From JAEULH01 sp034382075 (GTDB lineage Bacteria > Pseudomonadota > Alphaproteobacteria > Rhodospirillales > Defluviicoccaceae), in assembly GCA_034382075.1 (NCBI GenBank), contig JAXMOZ010000019.1, positions 1-44,810 of the forward strand: DNA of 44,810 bases, written 5' to 3'. Below are positions 9,413 to 17,352 of the stretch, piece by piece. Numbering within the stretch: the stretch's first letter is position 1; each line of letters starts with the position of its first letter. The position numbers and the translations under genes were made by a program. The notes beneath the pieces were generated by a model, which had not been told where the DNA came from, did no database searches, and saw only the letters and a program-made list of their open reading frames with translations.

Positions 9413-9610
9413 GGCCTGCCGAGGCAGCTGCCGGCCGGAGCTGGACCCCAGTCGCTGGCCTTCGACTGGCATGACCTCGACTGGCCGACGCTGTTCGTGC
9501 GTCTCAAGGCGCGCTACGGCGTTTGGGAGCTGGCCCGGATGGAAGCGATCCTTCGCCTTGCCGACCACCGCGCCTCCGAAGGCGAGATAGCCCCGTGGCG
9601 CGCCGGATGA
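9413..9610 (+). pseudogene. Remnant of a second cas3 C-terminus
   Basis: An open frame after csb2 with no start codon at its beginning encodes RLKARYGVWELARMEAILRL followed by ADHRASEGEIAPWRAG and TGA. It aligns with the end of the intact Cas3 of this locus (RLQRDWGPWGLAWWEALLRA, then ADWRAS), the last helix of the HD region. Its stop overlaps the next ATG (ATGA), exactly as the intact cas3 stop overlaps csb3. The first possible starts are an internal GTG at 9497 and ATG at 9539, giving at most about 37 residues. The simplest reading is the leftover 3' end of another cas3 after deletion. Confidence 0.65.
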
Positions 9611-10605
9611 CCGCCGCAACGATCCACCGGCTCGACGGGCTGGAGCCGGACAACCTTCTCGCCTTTCTCGCCCTGCTCGGGCTGCTGCGGTCACTCGAGG
9701 CCGACGACAGGGAACGCTCTGAAGAGGACCGGGCGCGGCCGCGGGCGGCATGGGACGTCGCCTCGCCGCCGCTCCGGCCGCGGCTGCATCTCGTTCTGGC
9801 CTTGACGCGAGAGGCGATCGCGGAGCGCGCGAACAACGGCGTGCGCCGGCTTGCCGGCAGCCACGACTTTGCAGGCCGGCAGGATATCAACTTTTCGCAG
9901 GAGGAGTGCCGGGCGCTTCTGAAGTCGGCCGCCGAGGAGGCGCGCCACGACGCCCGGGATCGCGTCGACCTGCTCGCGGCCCTGATGAGCGACGCCGCGA
10001 TCAAGGACGGCAAGGACAGGGAGGTCGATCCCACCCCGCTCTGCCTGCTGTTCGGCCAAGGCCATCAGCATTTTCTCGATCGGCTTGCGAGCGTGCCCCT
10101 GCAGGACGCGCCGCCGCCTCGGGGGCGAGGCGGGCTTGGTGTTGGAGGCACCGCAGTCCAGTCTTTGAACGAGGCGCTGTTCGAACCATGGCGCCGTTCG
10201 GATCAGACATCTTCGTTCCGCTGGGATCCGGCGGAGGACGTGCGCTACGCTCTGCGGCCTGGAGATCCGACCGACTCGGCTTACAAGGCGGCAACGCAAC
10301 ACGGGGCAAACAGACTTGCCGCGATCGCGCTTGCATTGCTGACGCTGGCTCCGGAGACGCGGGCGGGGCGCGTCCGGCCGACCATCATAGGCGGCAAGGC
10401 AGGCGCTGACGGCTTCCGTTTCGCCTGGCCGATCTGGCGCGAGCCGGCAACCCTCGCGGCGATCGCCGCCCTGCTTGCGGACCCCGACCTGACCGAAGCA
10501 GGCGCGATGTCCTATCTCAGGGTCGAACGCGTCATGGTCGCCCACCGCATCTCTGTGGGAAAATTCATGAACATGTCGCACGGACGCACCCTCGCCGGCG
10601 CATGA
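9607..10605 (+). CDS. Second Cas8-like protein (Csx17/'Cas3-extension' type)
   Basis: 332 residues from an ATG overlapping the stop of the cas3-tail remnant. The N-terminus HRLDGLEPDNLLAFLALLGL matches the motif at the start of csb3 in this operon and of Csx17-type large subunits. A second recognisable stretch is TQHGANRLAAIALALLTL followed by a conserved GG and RFAWPIW. I infer a relative of the 'Cas3-extension' proteins seen in some type I-G loci, originally following the now-deleted cas3. A longer upstream in-frame start at 9523 would overlap the cas3 tail and is less likely. The C-terminus ends next to an IS remnant and may be slightly altered. Function unproven. Confidence 0.65.
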   Translation: MTAATIHRLDGLEPDNLLAFLALLGLLRSLEADDRERSEEDRARPRAAWDVASPPLRPRLHLVLALTREAIAERANNGVRRLAGSHDFAGRQDINFSQEECRALLKSAAEEARHDARDRVDLLAALMSDAAIKDGKDREVDPTPLCLLFGQGHQHFLDRLASVPLQDAPPPRGRGGLGVGGTAVQSLNEALFEPWRRSDQTSSFRWDPAEDVRYALRPGDPTDSAYKAATQHGANRLAAIALALLTLAPETRAGRVRPTIIGGKAGADGFRFAWPIWREPATLAAIAALLADPDLTEAGAMSYLRVERVMVAHRISVGKFMNMSHGRTLAGA

Positions 10606-10611
10606 TCCGGC

Positions 10612-10721
10612 GGTCGCTGGCGATCCTGCATGACCAGATGGTGGTTGATGGTCGCGAACATGCCCTCGCGGCGGAAGCGCAGAAACCAGCCGTAGACCGT
10701 CGTCATCGGCGGGAAGGTATC
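10612..10721 (-). mobile_element. IS5-family transposase N-terminal scrap
   Basis: Minus-strand translation gives FPPMTTVYGWFLRFRREGMF then ATINHHLVMQDRQR, closely matching the start of IS5-group transposases (PPxTTVYxWFxxWRxxGxW, INHxLVMxDRER). Only about 37 residues remain; no catalytic DDE residues or terminal inverted repeats are visible. It lies between the stop of the Cas8-like gene and the broken dctM, so an old insertion and deletion probably shaped this junction. Confidence 0.7.
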
Positions 10722-10723
10722 AG

Positions 10724-11510
10724 CAGACGCAGTCCTTCCCGATGCTCGCCTTGCCGTTCTTCATCCTCGCCGGGAGCCTCATGATGAGCGGCCGGCTGCC
10801 TTCGTGCTGGTCTGCAACATCTCCGCCCGCCTTCGTGGCTTCCCGCATCAGAAGCAGCCATTCGACTGGGGTCGCTTCGGGAGGTTGTTTCTCCAGGCGA
10901 GCCCGGCGTTGCGATGCCAATCCTGATCCTCGTGCTGCTGCGCTTTGGTATCGCCACGCCGACGGAGGTGTCGGTGCTCGCCGTCCTCTACTCGCTGGCG
11001 GCCGGCGTCCTTTTCTACCGAGACATGACTTGGCGCCGGTTTGCGGAGGCGGTTGTTTCCGCCGGCATTGCAACCGGCGTCGTGATGCTGGTGATCATGG
11101 CATCGGCGGCCGTCGGCTGGATCATGACCTTCGTGCAGGCGCCACAGGCCTTCGCCGAGTGGTGCCTGCAGACACTGCAGGAACCGTGGCTTATCGTGCT
11201 GGCGATGCTCGGCATCATGCTCGTCACCGGCATGTTCATCGATTTGCCTGCAGCGGTTCTACTGCTCGGGCCGATCTTCGTGCCGCTGGCGCAGGCGATC
11301 GGCTTCGACCTCCTGCAGCTCGGCGTCGTCATGGTGCTTACTCTTGCGGTCGGGCTCTACACCCCGCCGGTCGGCACGACGCTGTTCATCATCAGCTCGA
11401 TCGCCAGGGTTTCGATCGTGCAGGCTGCGCGGGAGCTTTGGCCGTACTATTTGGCCGCGATCACGGTCGTGCTGCTGTTCAGCTACGTTCCGGTGCTGAC
11501 CCTGCGCTGA
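10724..11510 (+). pseudogene. dctM: TRAP transporter large permease (DctM), broken
   Basis: Frame 2 from 10724 encodes SFPMLALPFFILAGSLMMSG, the DctM segment after its first helices. The similarity stops near 10800 and resumes in frame 3 at about 10908 with MPILILVLLRFGIATPTEVS, running to a normal C-terminus (YTPPVGTTLFIISSIA). The N-terminal helices and the central block normally holding FFAGVSGSA are missing. So this is an internally deleted, frameshifted and 5'-truncated gene of a C4-dicarboxylate-type TRAP symporter. The 198-residue C-terminal half from ATG 10914 is still open but unlikely to transport alone. The next gene starts 37 bp downstream. Confidence 0.75.
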
Positions 11511-11547
11511 GCCGGCCTGTCTTCAAGTCCTGGAAGGAGGAGCGGCG

Positions 11548-12519
11548 ATGAGCGAACCCGGGGGTCCTCGCATCGTCTTTCTCGACCGCGACACCATCGC
11601 GCCGCAGATCGCCATCCGCCGGCCCGCGTTTCCTCACACCTGGACCGAGTATCCGCGAACCTCGCCGGGCGAACTCGGCGAGCGGCTGGGCGGGGCGGAC
11701 ATCGTCATCACCAACAAGGTGCCGCTGCGTCCCGCGAGCCTGGAGCGGGCGCCTGGCCTGCAGCTGATCGCCGTCGCCGCCACCGGCACCAACGTGGTCG
11801 ACGTCGGCTACTGCCGCGAGCACGCCATCGCCGTCTCCAACATTCGCGGCTACGCCGTCAACACCGTGCCCGAGCACACCTTCGCCCTGATCTTCGCCCT
11901 GCGGCGCAGCCTGCTCGCCTACGCCGAGGCGGTGCGTCGCGGCCGCTGGCAGGAGAGCGGGCAGTTCTGCTTCTTCGACCATCCGATCCGGGACCTCGCC
12001 GGCAGCACCCTCGGCATCGTCGGCAGGGGCGTGCTCGGCCAGCGGGTCGCCGAGATCGGCCGGGCGCTGGGGATGCGGGTGATCTTCGCCGGGCGCAAGG
12101 GCCGGAGCGACCTCGGCCCGCCGTACACGCCCTGGGACGAGGTGCTGGCGACCAGCGACGTGATCACGCTCCACTGCCCGCTGACGCCCGAGACCCGGAA
12201 CATGATCGCCATCGCCGAGTTCCGGGCCATGCGCCGCCGGCCGCTCCTGATCAACACCGCCCGGGGCGGCCTGGTGAACGAGGCCGATCTCGCCGCCGCC
12301 CTGCGCGAAGGTCTGGTCGCCGGCGTCGGCTTCGACGTTCTGACCAGCGAGCCACCCGCTGACGACAACCCGCTGCTGGGCCTGGTCGACGCGCCCAACT
12401 TCATCCTCACCCCGCACGTGGCCTGGGCAAGCGATGAGGCGATGCAGACGCTCGCCGACCAGCTCATCGACACCATCGAGAGCTTCGTCCGCGGCGAACC
12501 CACGAACCTGGTGACGTAA
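11548..12519 (+). CDS. D-2-hydroxyacid dehydrogenase (glycerate dehydrogenase/hydroxypyruvate reductase-like)
   Basis: 323 residues, preceded by a strong GGAAGGAGGAG ribosome-binding site. The NAD(P)-binding loop is GIVGRGVLGQRVAEIGRALG (about residue 150). The catalytic triad is present: Arg in NTARGGLVNE, Glu in FDVLTSEPP and His in LTPHVAWAS. ATGTNVVDVGYCREHAIAVS is typical of the HprA/GyaR branch, which interconverts 2-oxo acids such as hydroxypyruvate or glyoxylate with D-2-hydroxyacids. It follows a former TRAP permease gene, which suggests the pair once imported and used a small hydroxyacid. Substrate cannot be told from sequence. Confidence 0.9.
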   Translation: MSEPGGPRIVFLDRDTIAPQIAIRRPAFPHTWTEYPRTSPGELGERLGGADIVITNKVPLRPASLERAPGLQLIAVAATGTNVVDVGYCREHAIAVSNIRGYAVNTVPEHTFALIFALRRSLLAYAEAVRRGRWQESGQFCFFDHPIRDLAGSTLGIVGRGVLGQRVAEIGRALGMRVIFAGRKGRSDLGPPYTPWDEVLATSDVITLHCPLTPETRNMIAIAEFRAMRRRPLLINTARGGLVNEADLAAALREGLVAGVGFDVLTSEPPADDNPLLGLVDAPNFILTPHVAWASDEAMQTLADQLIDTIESFVRGEPTNLVT

Positions 12520-12544
12520 TAGCTTGGCGGCATAGCTTGGCGGG
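12519..12544. repeat. 13-bp tandem duplication after dehydrogenase stop
   Basis: ATAGCTTGGCGGC at 12519-12531 is repeated as ATAGCTTGGCGGG at 12532-12544, starting on the last base of the stop codon. It looks like a recent slippage or duplication of the 3' end; no terminator hairpin is evident. Confidence 0.7.
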
Positions 12545-12786
12545 CTTGACGTCGGGCAAGGCCGTCTGAAGCCGCCCATGCCGTGGCCCGCCCCGCTGCC
12601 CGGTGGGACCTTGATCCACAACTTGACGCCTCCCGCCTACTAGCGACGCAAGGCCGGGCGCCTCCTTGTCGCTGCCAGCCAGGTTGCTTACTTTGCCCCA
12701 TATGAGTTAATTACGGGACCGGCCGGGCGCCGCGCGGCGCCCTGGACGAAGAGCCACAGGGCTTTCAGCGCGAGTAGCCTGCCTGC

Positions 12787-13557
12787 ATGCAGCTTGCCGG
12801 CGTCATCGAGGCGCTCAGCGGAGCGACCAGCCCGGAGGAGGTGTTCGAGCTGGTCCGCGGCGCGGCAGTACCCCTCGGCTACCGCTGGGTCGGGCTGTTC
12901 GCGCTGACGGACGAGGCCGCCGCCGCCGCCGGCGCGTCATCGCCGATCGTGATCTGCAACTACCCCGACGGCTTCGCCGAGAGCTACGTGCGGCTGGAGC
13001 GGCACGCGGTCGATCCGGTGCTCGCGCTCGCCGCCGAGACGATCACCGCGCTCCTCTGGGAGGACGTCGTCGCCGTCAGGACCTTGTCGCCCGAGCAGCG
13101 CGAGCTCGATGCCGAGCGGCGCCGGGTCGGGCTGCACGACGAGGTCACCTGCCCGATCCACGGCGCCCACGGGCAGCGCTTCGCCCTGCGCTTCGCGAAA
13201 GCCGAGCCCGGATCCTGCGACCGGGCGCAGACCGGCAGCCTGCAGATCCTGGCGATCCACGTCTACTACGCGCTGACGAGGATGTGGGCGGAGGCGGCGA
13301 AGCCCGTCGCTTCGTCCGAGAGCCTGGCCGACCACGGGCAGGCGTCCATCGCCGGGCTGTGTGCGCTGAGCCAGCGCGAGCAGGAGGTCATGCTGTGGAC
13401 GGCGCGAGGCAAGAGCGCGTCCTCGATCAGCGTGATCCTCGACCTCTCCGAGAACACCGTGAACTTCTACGTCAAGAACGCCATGAGGAAACTCGGCACC
13501 ACCAACCGCGTCGTCGCCGTGGTGCTGGCGGTCCGCTCCGGGCTGATCGCGCCATGA
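12787..13557 (+). CDS. LuxR-family regulator with autoinducer-binding domain
   Basis: 256 residues from ATG 12787 with a weak ribosome-binding site. Residues about 15-170 fit the autoinducer-binding domain (YRWVGLFAL, YPDGFAESYVRLERHAVDPV, LLWEDV). Residues about 190-255 are a canonical LuxR helix-turn-helix (LSQREQEVMLWTARGKSASS, ENTVNFYVKNAMRKLGT). Such proteins bind acyl-homoserine lactones or related ligands and then a dyad operator. No luxI-type synthase is in the window, so it may be a LuxR solo or have its partner elsewhere. A dyad about 36 bp after its stop, plus a related one near radC, are candidate targets. Confidence 0.9.
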   Translation: MQLAGVIEALSGATSPEEVFELVRGAAVPLGYRWVGLFALTDEAAAAAGASSPIVICNYPDGFAESYVRLERHAVDPVLALAAETITALLWEDVVAVRTLSPEQRELDAERRRVGLHDEVTCPIHGAHGQRFALRFAKAEPGSCDRAQTGSLQILAIHVYYALTRMWAEAAKPVASSESLADHGQASIAGLCALSQREQEVMLWTARGKSASSISVILDLSENTVNFYVKNAMRKLGTTNRVVAVVLAVRSGLIAP

Positions 13558-13592
13558 TGTGCGCCAGCGATCCCAGCATCAGCCGGAAGCTC

Positions 13593-13614
13593 AATACCCC
13601 TGATCAGGTGTATT
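13593..13614. promoter_or_regulatory. lux-box-like dyad upstream of the ATPase gene
   Basis: A 22-bp palindrome centred on TGATCA (13601-13606), with one mismatched pair of the eleven; its core is ACCCCTGATCAGGTGT. The centre (13603.5) is about 33 bp upstream of a GATACG element (13634-13639) that could be a -10, the spacing expected for a LuxR-type activator binding near -42. It lies between the luxR-type gene and the ATPase gene. A related dyad lies before radC. Confidence 0.6.
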
Positions 13615-13711
13615 CCGCCGGTGACAGTGCGCCGATACGGTCCGCAGGCTCGATGTGAACAATGTCCGAAGCACGAAGGCCGCTGACGCGCCGGGACGAG
13701 GGCTCGCGGAA

Positions 13712-15001
13712 ATGACCATCACCTCGCCCACCGCCGGCCAGCGCCAGGCTCTCGCCGACCTCACCGACGCCGTCGGCGCCGGCCGGCCGCTGATCCTGCT
13801 GTTCGGCGAGACCGGCGCCGGCAAGACCAGCGTCGTCGGCGCCTTCCTGGACGCCGTGGATCGCGACGCGGCCCTGGCCGTGGGCGTCTCCGCCACCGGC
13901 GGCGAGTTCGTCGCCTCGCCGACCTTCGACACCCTGCTGGCGGCGATCTGCGCCCGCCTCGCGCTTCCCACCGTTGCCGAGCAGGGTCCGGCCGCCCTGG
14001 CCGGTCTCGGCGCCCTGATCCGCGCCCGCGCCGACGCCGGCAAGACCGTCGCCGTCGCCGTCGATCACGCCGACCGGCTGGGCGACGGCGTCATCGCCGA
14101 GCTCGTCCGGTTGCACGAGGCCCTTGGCGTCCCGGCCCAAGCCTTCGTGCGCATCTTCGCTGGCACCGCCGCCCTGGCGCCGCGGCTCGAGGCGAGCTTG
14201 AGGCAGACGGGCAGCGACGAGCGGCTGACGGAGATCCGGCTCTCGGCGCCCACCGCCGACGAGGTGGCGACGATCCTGGCCTACGCGGACGCGGCGAGGC
14301 CCGGCGGCCCGGTGCTGACGCCGGACGCCATCGCCGCGATCTGCACCTATGCCCGGGGGGACCTGCACCTGGCGGCGCCGATGGCCGACGCGGTCCGTAG
14401 CCTCGCCGAAGAGCAGGGGGCCGGCGAGATCACCGCGCAGCTGGTTCACGAGACGCTGCTCGGTCTCTGGGCGCCGGAGCAGGCGGAAGCCGCGGTCCAG
14501 ACCCCCCGCGGCCTTCACGACGGTGCCGGTCAGGCGATCCTCGGGCCGGCGTCCGTCGCCGCTTGGGGCGGGACGGGGTTACCGGGGTGGTTCGGGCGGG
14601 CGAAGGCGCTGGCCAACCGTAACAAGCCCCTGCTGGCGCTGTCCCTGGCCGGGTCCTCCCTGCTCGTGGCGGCGCTGCTCGCCTTGGCCCTGGTTGCGGG
14701 TCGCGATGACGGGTCGCCGCGCCAGGCGGCCGACACTCAGCCTCCGCCGGCGGACATGGCCGCCGCTCCCGCTGATGCGCCTGTCGCGCCGACGGCGCCC
14801 GCGCCCGCGAACTTGCCCGTGGATGCGGAGGCCGAAGCGGCGCCCCAGCCGCCGGAGCTCCTGGCGCCGGCGCCCGTTCCCGCCACTTCGGCGGCTCCCG
14901 AGCCCCGGAAGGACGGCGAGGCCGCCGCCAGGCCGAAAAAGCCGCGGGCGCCGAAGCCCGTTGCCAAACCGGATGAAAAGCGATGGGTGCAAACCAGGTG
15001 A
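13712..15001 (+). CDS. GspA/ExeA-like membrane-anchored AAA ATPase
   Basis: 429 residues from ATG 13712. An in-frame GTG at 13655 would add 19 residues, but it would leave almost no leader if the dyad at 13603 sits at -42, and the ATG has a GAGGG site. Residues 31-40 are Walker A (FGETGAGKTS); VAVAVDHADRL is a Walker B-like strand with His where Glu is usual. An AAA core runs to about 290, a hydrophobic helix spans about 305-328, and a Pro/Ala-rich tail follows, the layout of ExeA/GspA-like or DamX-like proteins with a cytoplasmic ATPase and a periplasmic tail. It overlaps the next gene by 19 nt. The replaced Walker B Glu may weaken hydrolysis. Role unknown. Confidence 0.75.
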   Translation: MTITSPTAGQRQALADLTDAVGAGRPLILLFGETGAGKTSVVGAFLDAVDRDAALAVGVSATGGEFVASPTFDTLLAAICARLALPTVAEQGPAALAGLGALIRARADAGKTVAVAVDHADRLGDGVIAELVRLHEALGVPAQAFVRIFAGTAALAPRLEASLRQTGSDERLTEIRLSAPTADEVATILAYADAARPGGPVLTPDAIAAICTYARGDLHLAAPMADAVRSLAEEQGAGEITAQLVHETLLGLWAPEQAEAAVQTPRGLHDGAGQAILGPASVAAWGGTGLPGWFGRAKALANRNKPLLALSLAGSSLLVAALLALALVAGRDDGSPRQAADTQPPPADMAAAPADAPVAPTAPAPANLPVDAEAEAAPQPPELLAPAPVPATSAAPEPRKDGEAAARPKKPRAPKPVAKPDEKRWVQTR

Positions 15002-15495
15002 GGCGCTTGGGCGCCGCCGCGGCGGTCTGCGGCTTGGCCGCCTGCCAGCCCGTGGGCCAGTTCATGGACGACCTCGAGTTCGCAGGCGCCGGCCAGGCGC
15101 CGGGGCGCAAGCTCGTGGTCCTGCCGGACACCGTCTGGAACCGCGAGAGCTGCGAGGCGCGGCCCTTGCCCTACCTCCGGCTGGAGCGCTCGGACGTCCA
15201 GCCGAAGCAGGCCCGGGCCGGCGAGGAGGTCCTCCACCGGCTTGCCTACGTCGCCTGCGTCCCGCCGCAGCCGGGTTACCTCTTGGGCAGGATCCAGACC
15301 CGCATCCACTTCGAAGACCGGCTCCTGAGCGAGAGGTCCGATCCGAACTACCCGGTGGAAACCGGCAAGTGGGTGGTGAACACGAAGATCGACGTTCCCC
15401 CCCAGGCGGTGCCGGGGCGGTATGTCCTCTCCGCCACCGTGTCGGCCGCCGGCGCCAGCCTCAAGGACCAGATCGGCTTCGAGGTCATCGAGTAG
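14983..15495 (+). CDS. Small predicted lipoprotein
   Basis: 170 residues. A basic N-terminus and hydrophobic stretch lead to the lipobox CGLAAC (Cys about 21), so export and lipid attachment are likely. The mature part has paired cysteines, is rich in beta-type segments and ends ASLKDQIGFEVIE; I do not recognise the family. The start overlaps the end of the ATPase gene by 19 nt, so the two are coupled and their products probably meet at the cell envelope (ATPase tail in the periplasm, lipoprotein on a membrane). Confidence 0.75.
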   Translation: MGANQVRRLGAAAAVCGLAACQPVGQFMDDLEFAGAGQAPGRKLVVLPDTVWNRESCEARPLPYLRLERSDVQPKQARAGEEVLHRLAYVACVPPQPGYLLGRIQTRIHFEDRLLSERSDPNYPVETGKWVVNTKIDVPPQAVPGRYVLSATVSAAGASLKDQIGFEVIE

Positions 15496-15517
15496 CCTCG
15501 GCCCGCCGTGTTGCGGC

Positions 15518-16396
15518 TCAGGCGGCGGCCTTGCGCCGGCCCAAGAGGCCCATGGAGCGGAAGCTGCTGTGGCCGCGGCGCGAGACGATGATGTGGTCGT
15601 GGAGGACCACGTTCAGGTTGCCCATCGTCTCCTCGATGATCCGGGTCATCTCGATGTCGGCCTTGGACGGCGCCGGGTGGTTGCTCGGGTGGTTGTGGAC
15701 CATGATGATTGCCGAGGCGTCGAGCTCCAGCGCCCGGCGCGCCACCTCCCGGGGATAGACCGGGGTGTGGTCGATGGTGCCGGTGTGCTGGACCTCGTCG
15801 GCGATCAGCACGTTCATCCGGTCCAGAAACAGCACCCGGAACTGCTCGACCATCTGGTGCGCCATGGTGGTGCGCAGGTACGCGATCAGCTTGTCCCAGG
15901 CGTCGAACACCGGCCGCGCCGAGACCTCCTCGCGGGCAAGCCGGGTGCCGGCGGCCCGGACCAGGCCGAAAAAGTCGAGGACCGCCTGCGGCACCTCGGC
16001 CGCGTCGGCGACTTGGCCCGGCCGGGCCGCGATGACGCCGGCGAAGGAGCCGAAGCGGGCGAGCAGCGTCTTCGCCAACCGCCTCGCGTTCACCGCGGTG
16101 CCGAGGTGGGACAGCAGCAGCGACAGCAGGTCCAGGTCGGAGACGGCGCCGTCGCTGACGGTGAGCAGCCTGGAGCAGATCTCCTTCCAGTCGTCCGCAC
16201 CCTCCGGGCCGACCGGCTCTGGCGCCTCGACCGGGCTGCAGGTGACGGCTTCCGCCGGAGGCGGCGCCAGCGGGACCTGCTCACAACTGTCGAACAGGCC
16301 CTGAACCGCCTCGATGACCGCGTCGACCAGCCCCGCACCCGGAGCCTGGGGGAAGTTCGCAAACGTGATCGCGGCGCTGGTCATGACGGCATGCAC
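15518..16396 (-). CDS. radC: RadC family protein (JAMM/MPN domain)
   Basis: 292 residues from ATG 16396 (an ATG at 16384 is also possible). The C-terminal half is the RadC MPN domain: the zinc motif reads HNHPSNHPAPSKADIEMT, with the usual HxH-x-D pattern, after the LIADEVQHTGTIDHTPVYPREV region. A helix-hairpin-helix-like segment precedes it (LAKTLLARFGSFAGVIAA, then EVPQAV). The N-terminal 90 residues are not typical. RadC proteins are common in mobile and defence regions, and the predicted metal site is intact; the biochemical role is unsettled. It converges on the lipoprotein gene (22 bp between stops) and has a lux-box-like dyad 128 bp upstream. Confidence 0.9.
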   Translation of the reverse strand: MHAVMTSAAITFANFPQAPGAGLVDAVIEAVQGLFDSCEQVPLAPPPAEAVTCSPVEAPEPVGPEGADDWKEICSRLLTVSDGAVSDLDLLSLLLSHLGTAVNARRLAKTLLARFGSFAGVIAARPGQVADAAEVPQAVLDFFGLVRAAGTRLAREEVSARPVFDAWDKLIAYLRTTMAHQMVEQFRVLFLDRMNVLIADEVQHTGTIDHTPVYPREVARRALELDASAIIMVHNHPSNHPAPSKADIEMTRIIEETMGNLNVVLHDHIIVSRRGHSSFRSMGLLGRRKAAA

Positions 16397-16493
16397 TTTC
16401 GCAGCTGAGACCGAATCCTGTTCGCCGAACCGGGCAACGAAGCGGCTTCGATACTGGGAGAAGCCTTGTGCCCTTCCGGCGTTTACAGTGGGA

Positions 16494-16499
16494 AGTCTA
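16494..16499 (-). promoter_or_regulatory. Possible radC -10 element
   Basis: TAGACT on the minus strand, centred 35 bp downstream of the dyad centre at 16531.5 and about 98 bp before the radC ATG. The geometry fits a promoter activated by a regulator bound near -43. Confidence 0.35.
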
Positions 16500-16522
16500 G
16501 CGAAGGCCGCTTCCCGCGCCCA

Positions 16523-16540
16523 TACACCCGATCAGGTGGA
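16523..16540. promoter_or_regulatory. lux-box-like dyad upstream of radC
   Basis: CACCCGATCAGGTG at 16525-16538 is a dyad with one mismatched pair, and the flanking T16523/A16540 also pair. It shares the GATCAGGTG half and CC arm with the dyad at 13593-13614. It lies in the gap between the HNH gene and radC. Confidence 0.55.
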
Positions 16541-16597
16541 GGCAGAGGGGGGAGGCAACCCCGGCGCCGATGGCGGGCAGGCAGCGATGAATCCGAC

Positions 16598-17352
16598 CTA
16601 CGCCTGGAACACCGTCGCCCGGTGGATGGCGAGGTACGGCAGGTGCGCGGGCTTGAGGCCGGCGAGCCGGGGCAGCGCGCCGACGCCGAGACGCGTGCGG
16701 TCGCCCTCGGGCAGAGCGGGTGAGACGAGGACGTTGCCGGCGTCGGTGAAGCTGATCAGGCCGGCGTCGAAGGCGGCGTCCAGGTGAGCGGCGAGCAGCA
16801 GCCCGTTGTAGACGTCGAGCCGCTCCGCGTCCGTCTGGCAGTCGGCCCAGGGCCGCATGTGGCCTGCGCGCAGAAGCCGGGGATGGCGGATGCCGGTCAA
16901 CGGGCAGGTGCCGCCCCAGTAATCCAGCAGCGCGGCGCGGAAGATGTCCTGGCCGACGCGCTGGACGACCAGGCGCTCGGCCTCCGTCGTCTTCGGCAGG
17001 GCGCCGGTTCGGGCGACGAAGCTGTCGAGCGGCGCCGTCGGCAGGCTGCGGGCGAGCGCGAACAGCCGGCGGATCGTCGGCCCCAGGGCATCCACCGCCA
17101 CCGCCGCACCACCGTCTGGGCGCGCCACCGGTGCCGCGGGCGTATCGGCCGCGACCTCCGCCATGGCGCCGGTGTGGGCCAGCCCGACGAGCCACTGGCT
17201 GTCATGGCGGGCGATCCACAGCCGGTGCGGGCAGGCGAGGCCAGTGAAGGTCAGCCAGCCCGGGCCTCCCCCTCCGGCAGGCCGAAGCCGTTGTCCTCCG
17301 TCAGGCGCTCAACTTCCAGCCGCTCCAGGAAGGTGAGCGGCGAAACGATCAC
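16598..17352 (-). CDS. HNH endonuclease (apparent frameshift)
   Basis: The intact C-terminal frame (ATG 17164 onward, 188 residues) holds an HNH_2-type nuclease: CPLTGI, LRAGHMRPWADC with the catalytic His, and VYNGLLLAAHLDAAFDAGLI with the conserved Asn. Upstream, the frame 17352-17250 reads SPLTFLERLEVERLTEDNGF and stops. Adding one G to the five-base run at 17269-17273 joins both parts into 251 residues through LPEGGGPGWLTFTGL. The natural start is then GTG 17352, whose GTGA overlaps the stop of the preceding gene. So this is the last gene of a three-gene operon. The break is either a real mutation, a switchable tract or a sequencing error. Confidence 0.75.

Noticed and set aside
9523..9606. 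Upstream in-frame start for the second Cas8-like gene
   Set aside because: The extra 28 residues are Arg/Pro-rich and overlap the cas3-tail frame; the ATG at 9607 restores the usual stop-start overlap.
12520..12786. luxI-type synthase or operator in the gap before luxR
   Set aside because: No frame resembling an autoinducer synthase and no copy of the GATCAGG dyad is present.
16746..16755. CTGATCAGG inside the HNH gene as a third lux-box-like site
   Set aside because: Only the central TGATCA is palindromic, flanks do not pair, and it lies within coding sequence.
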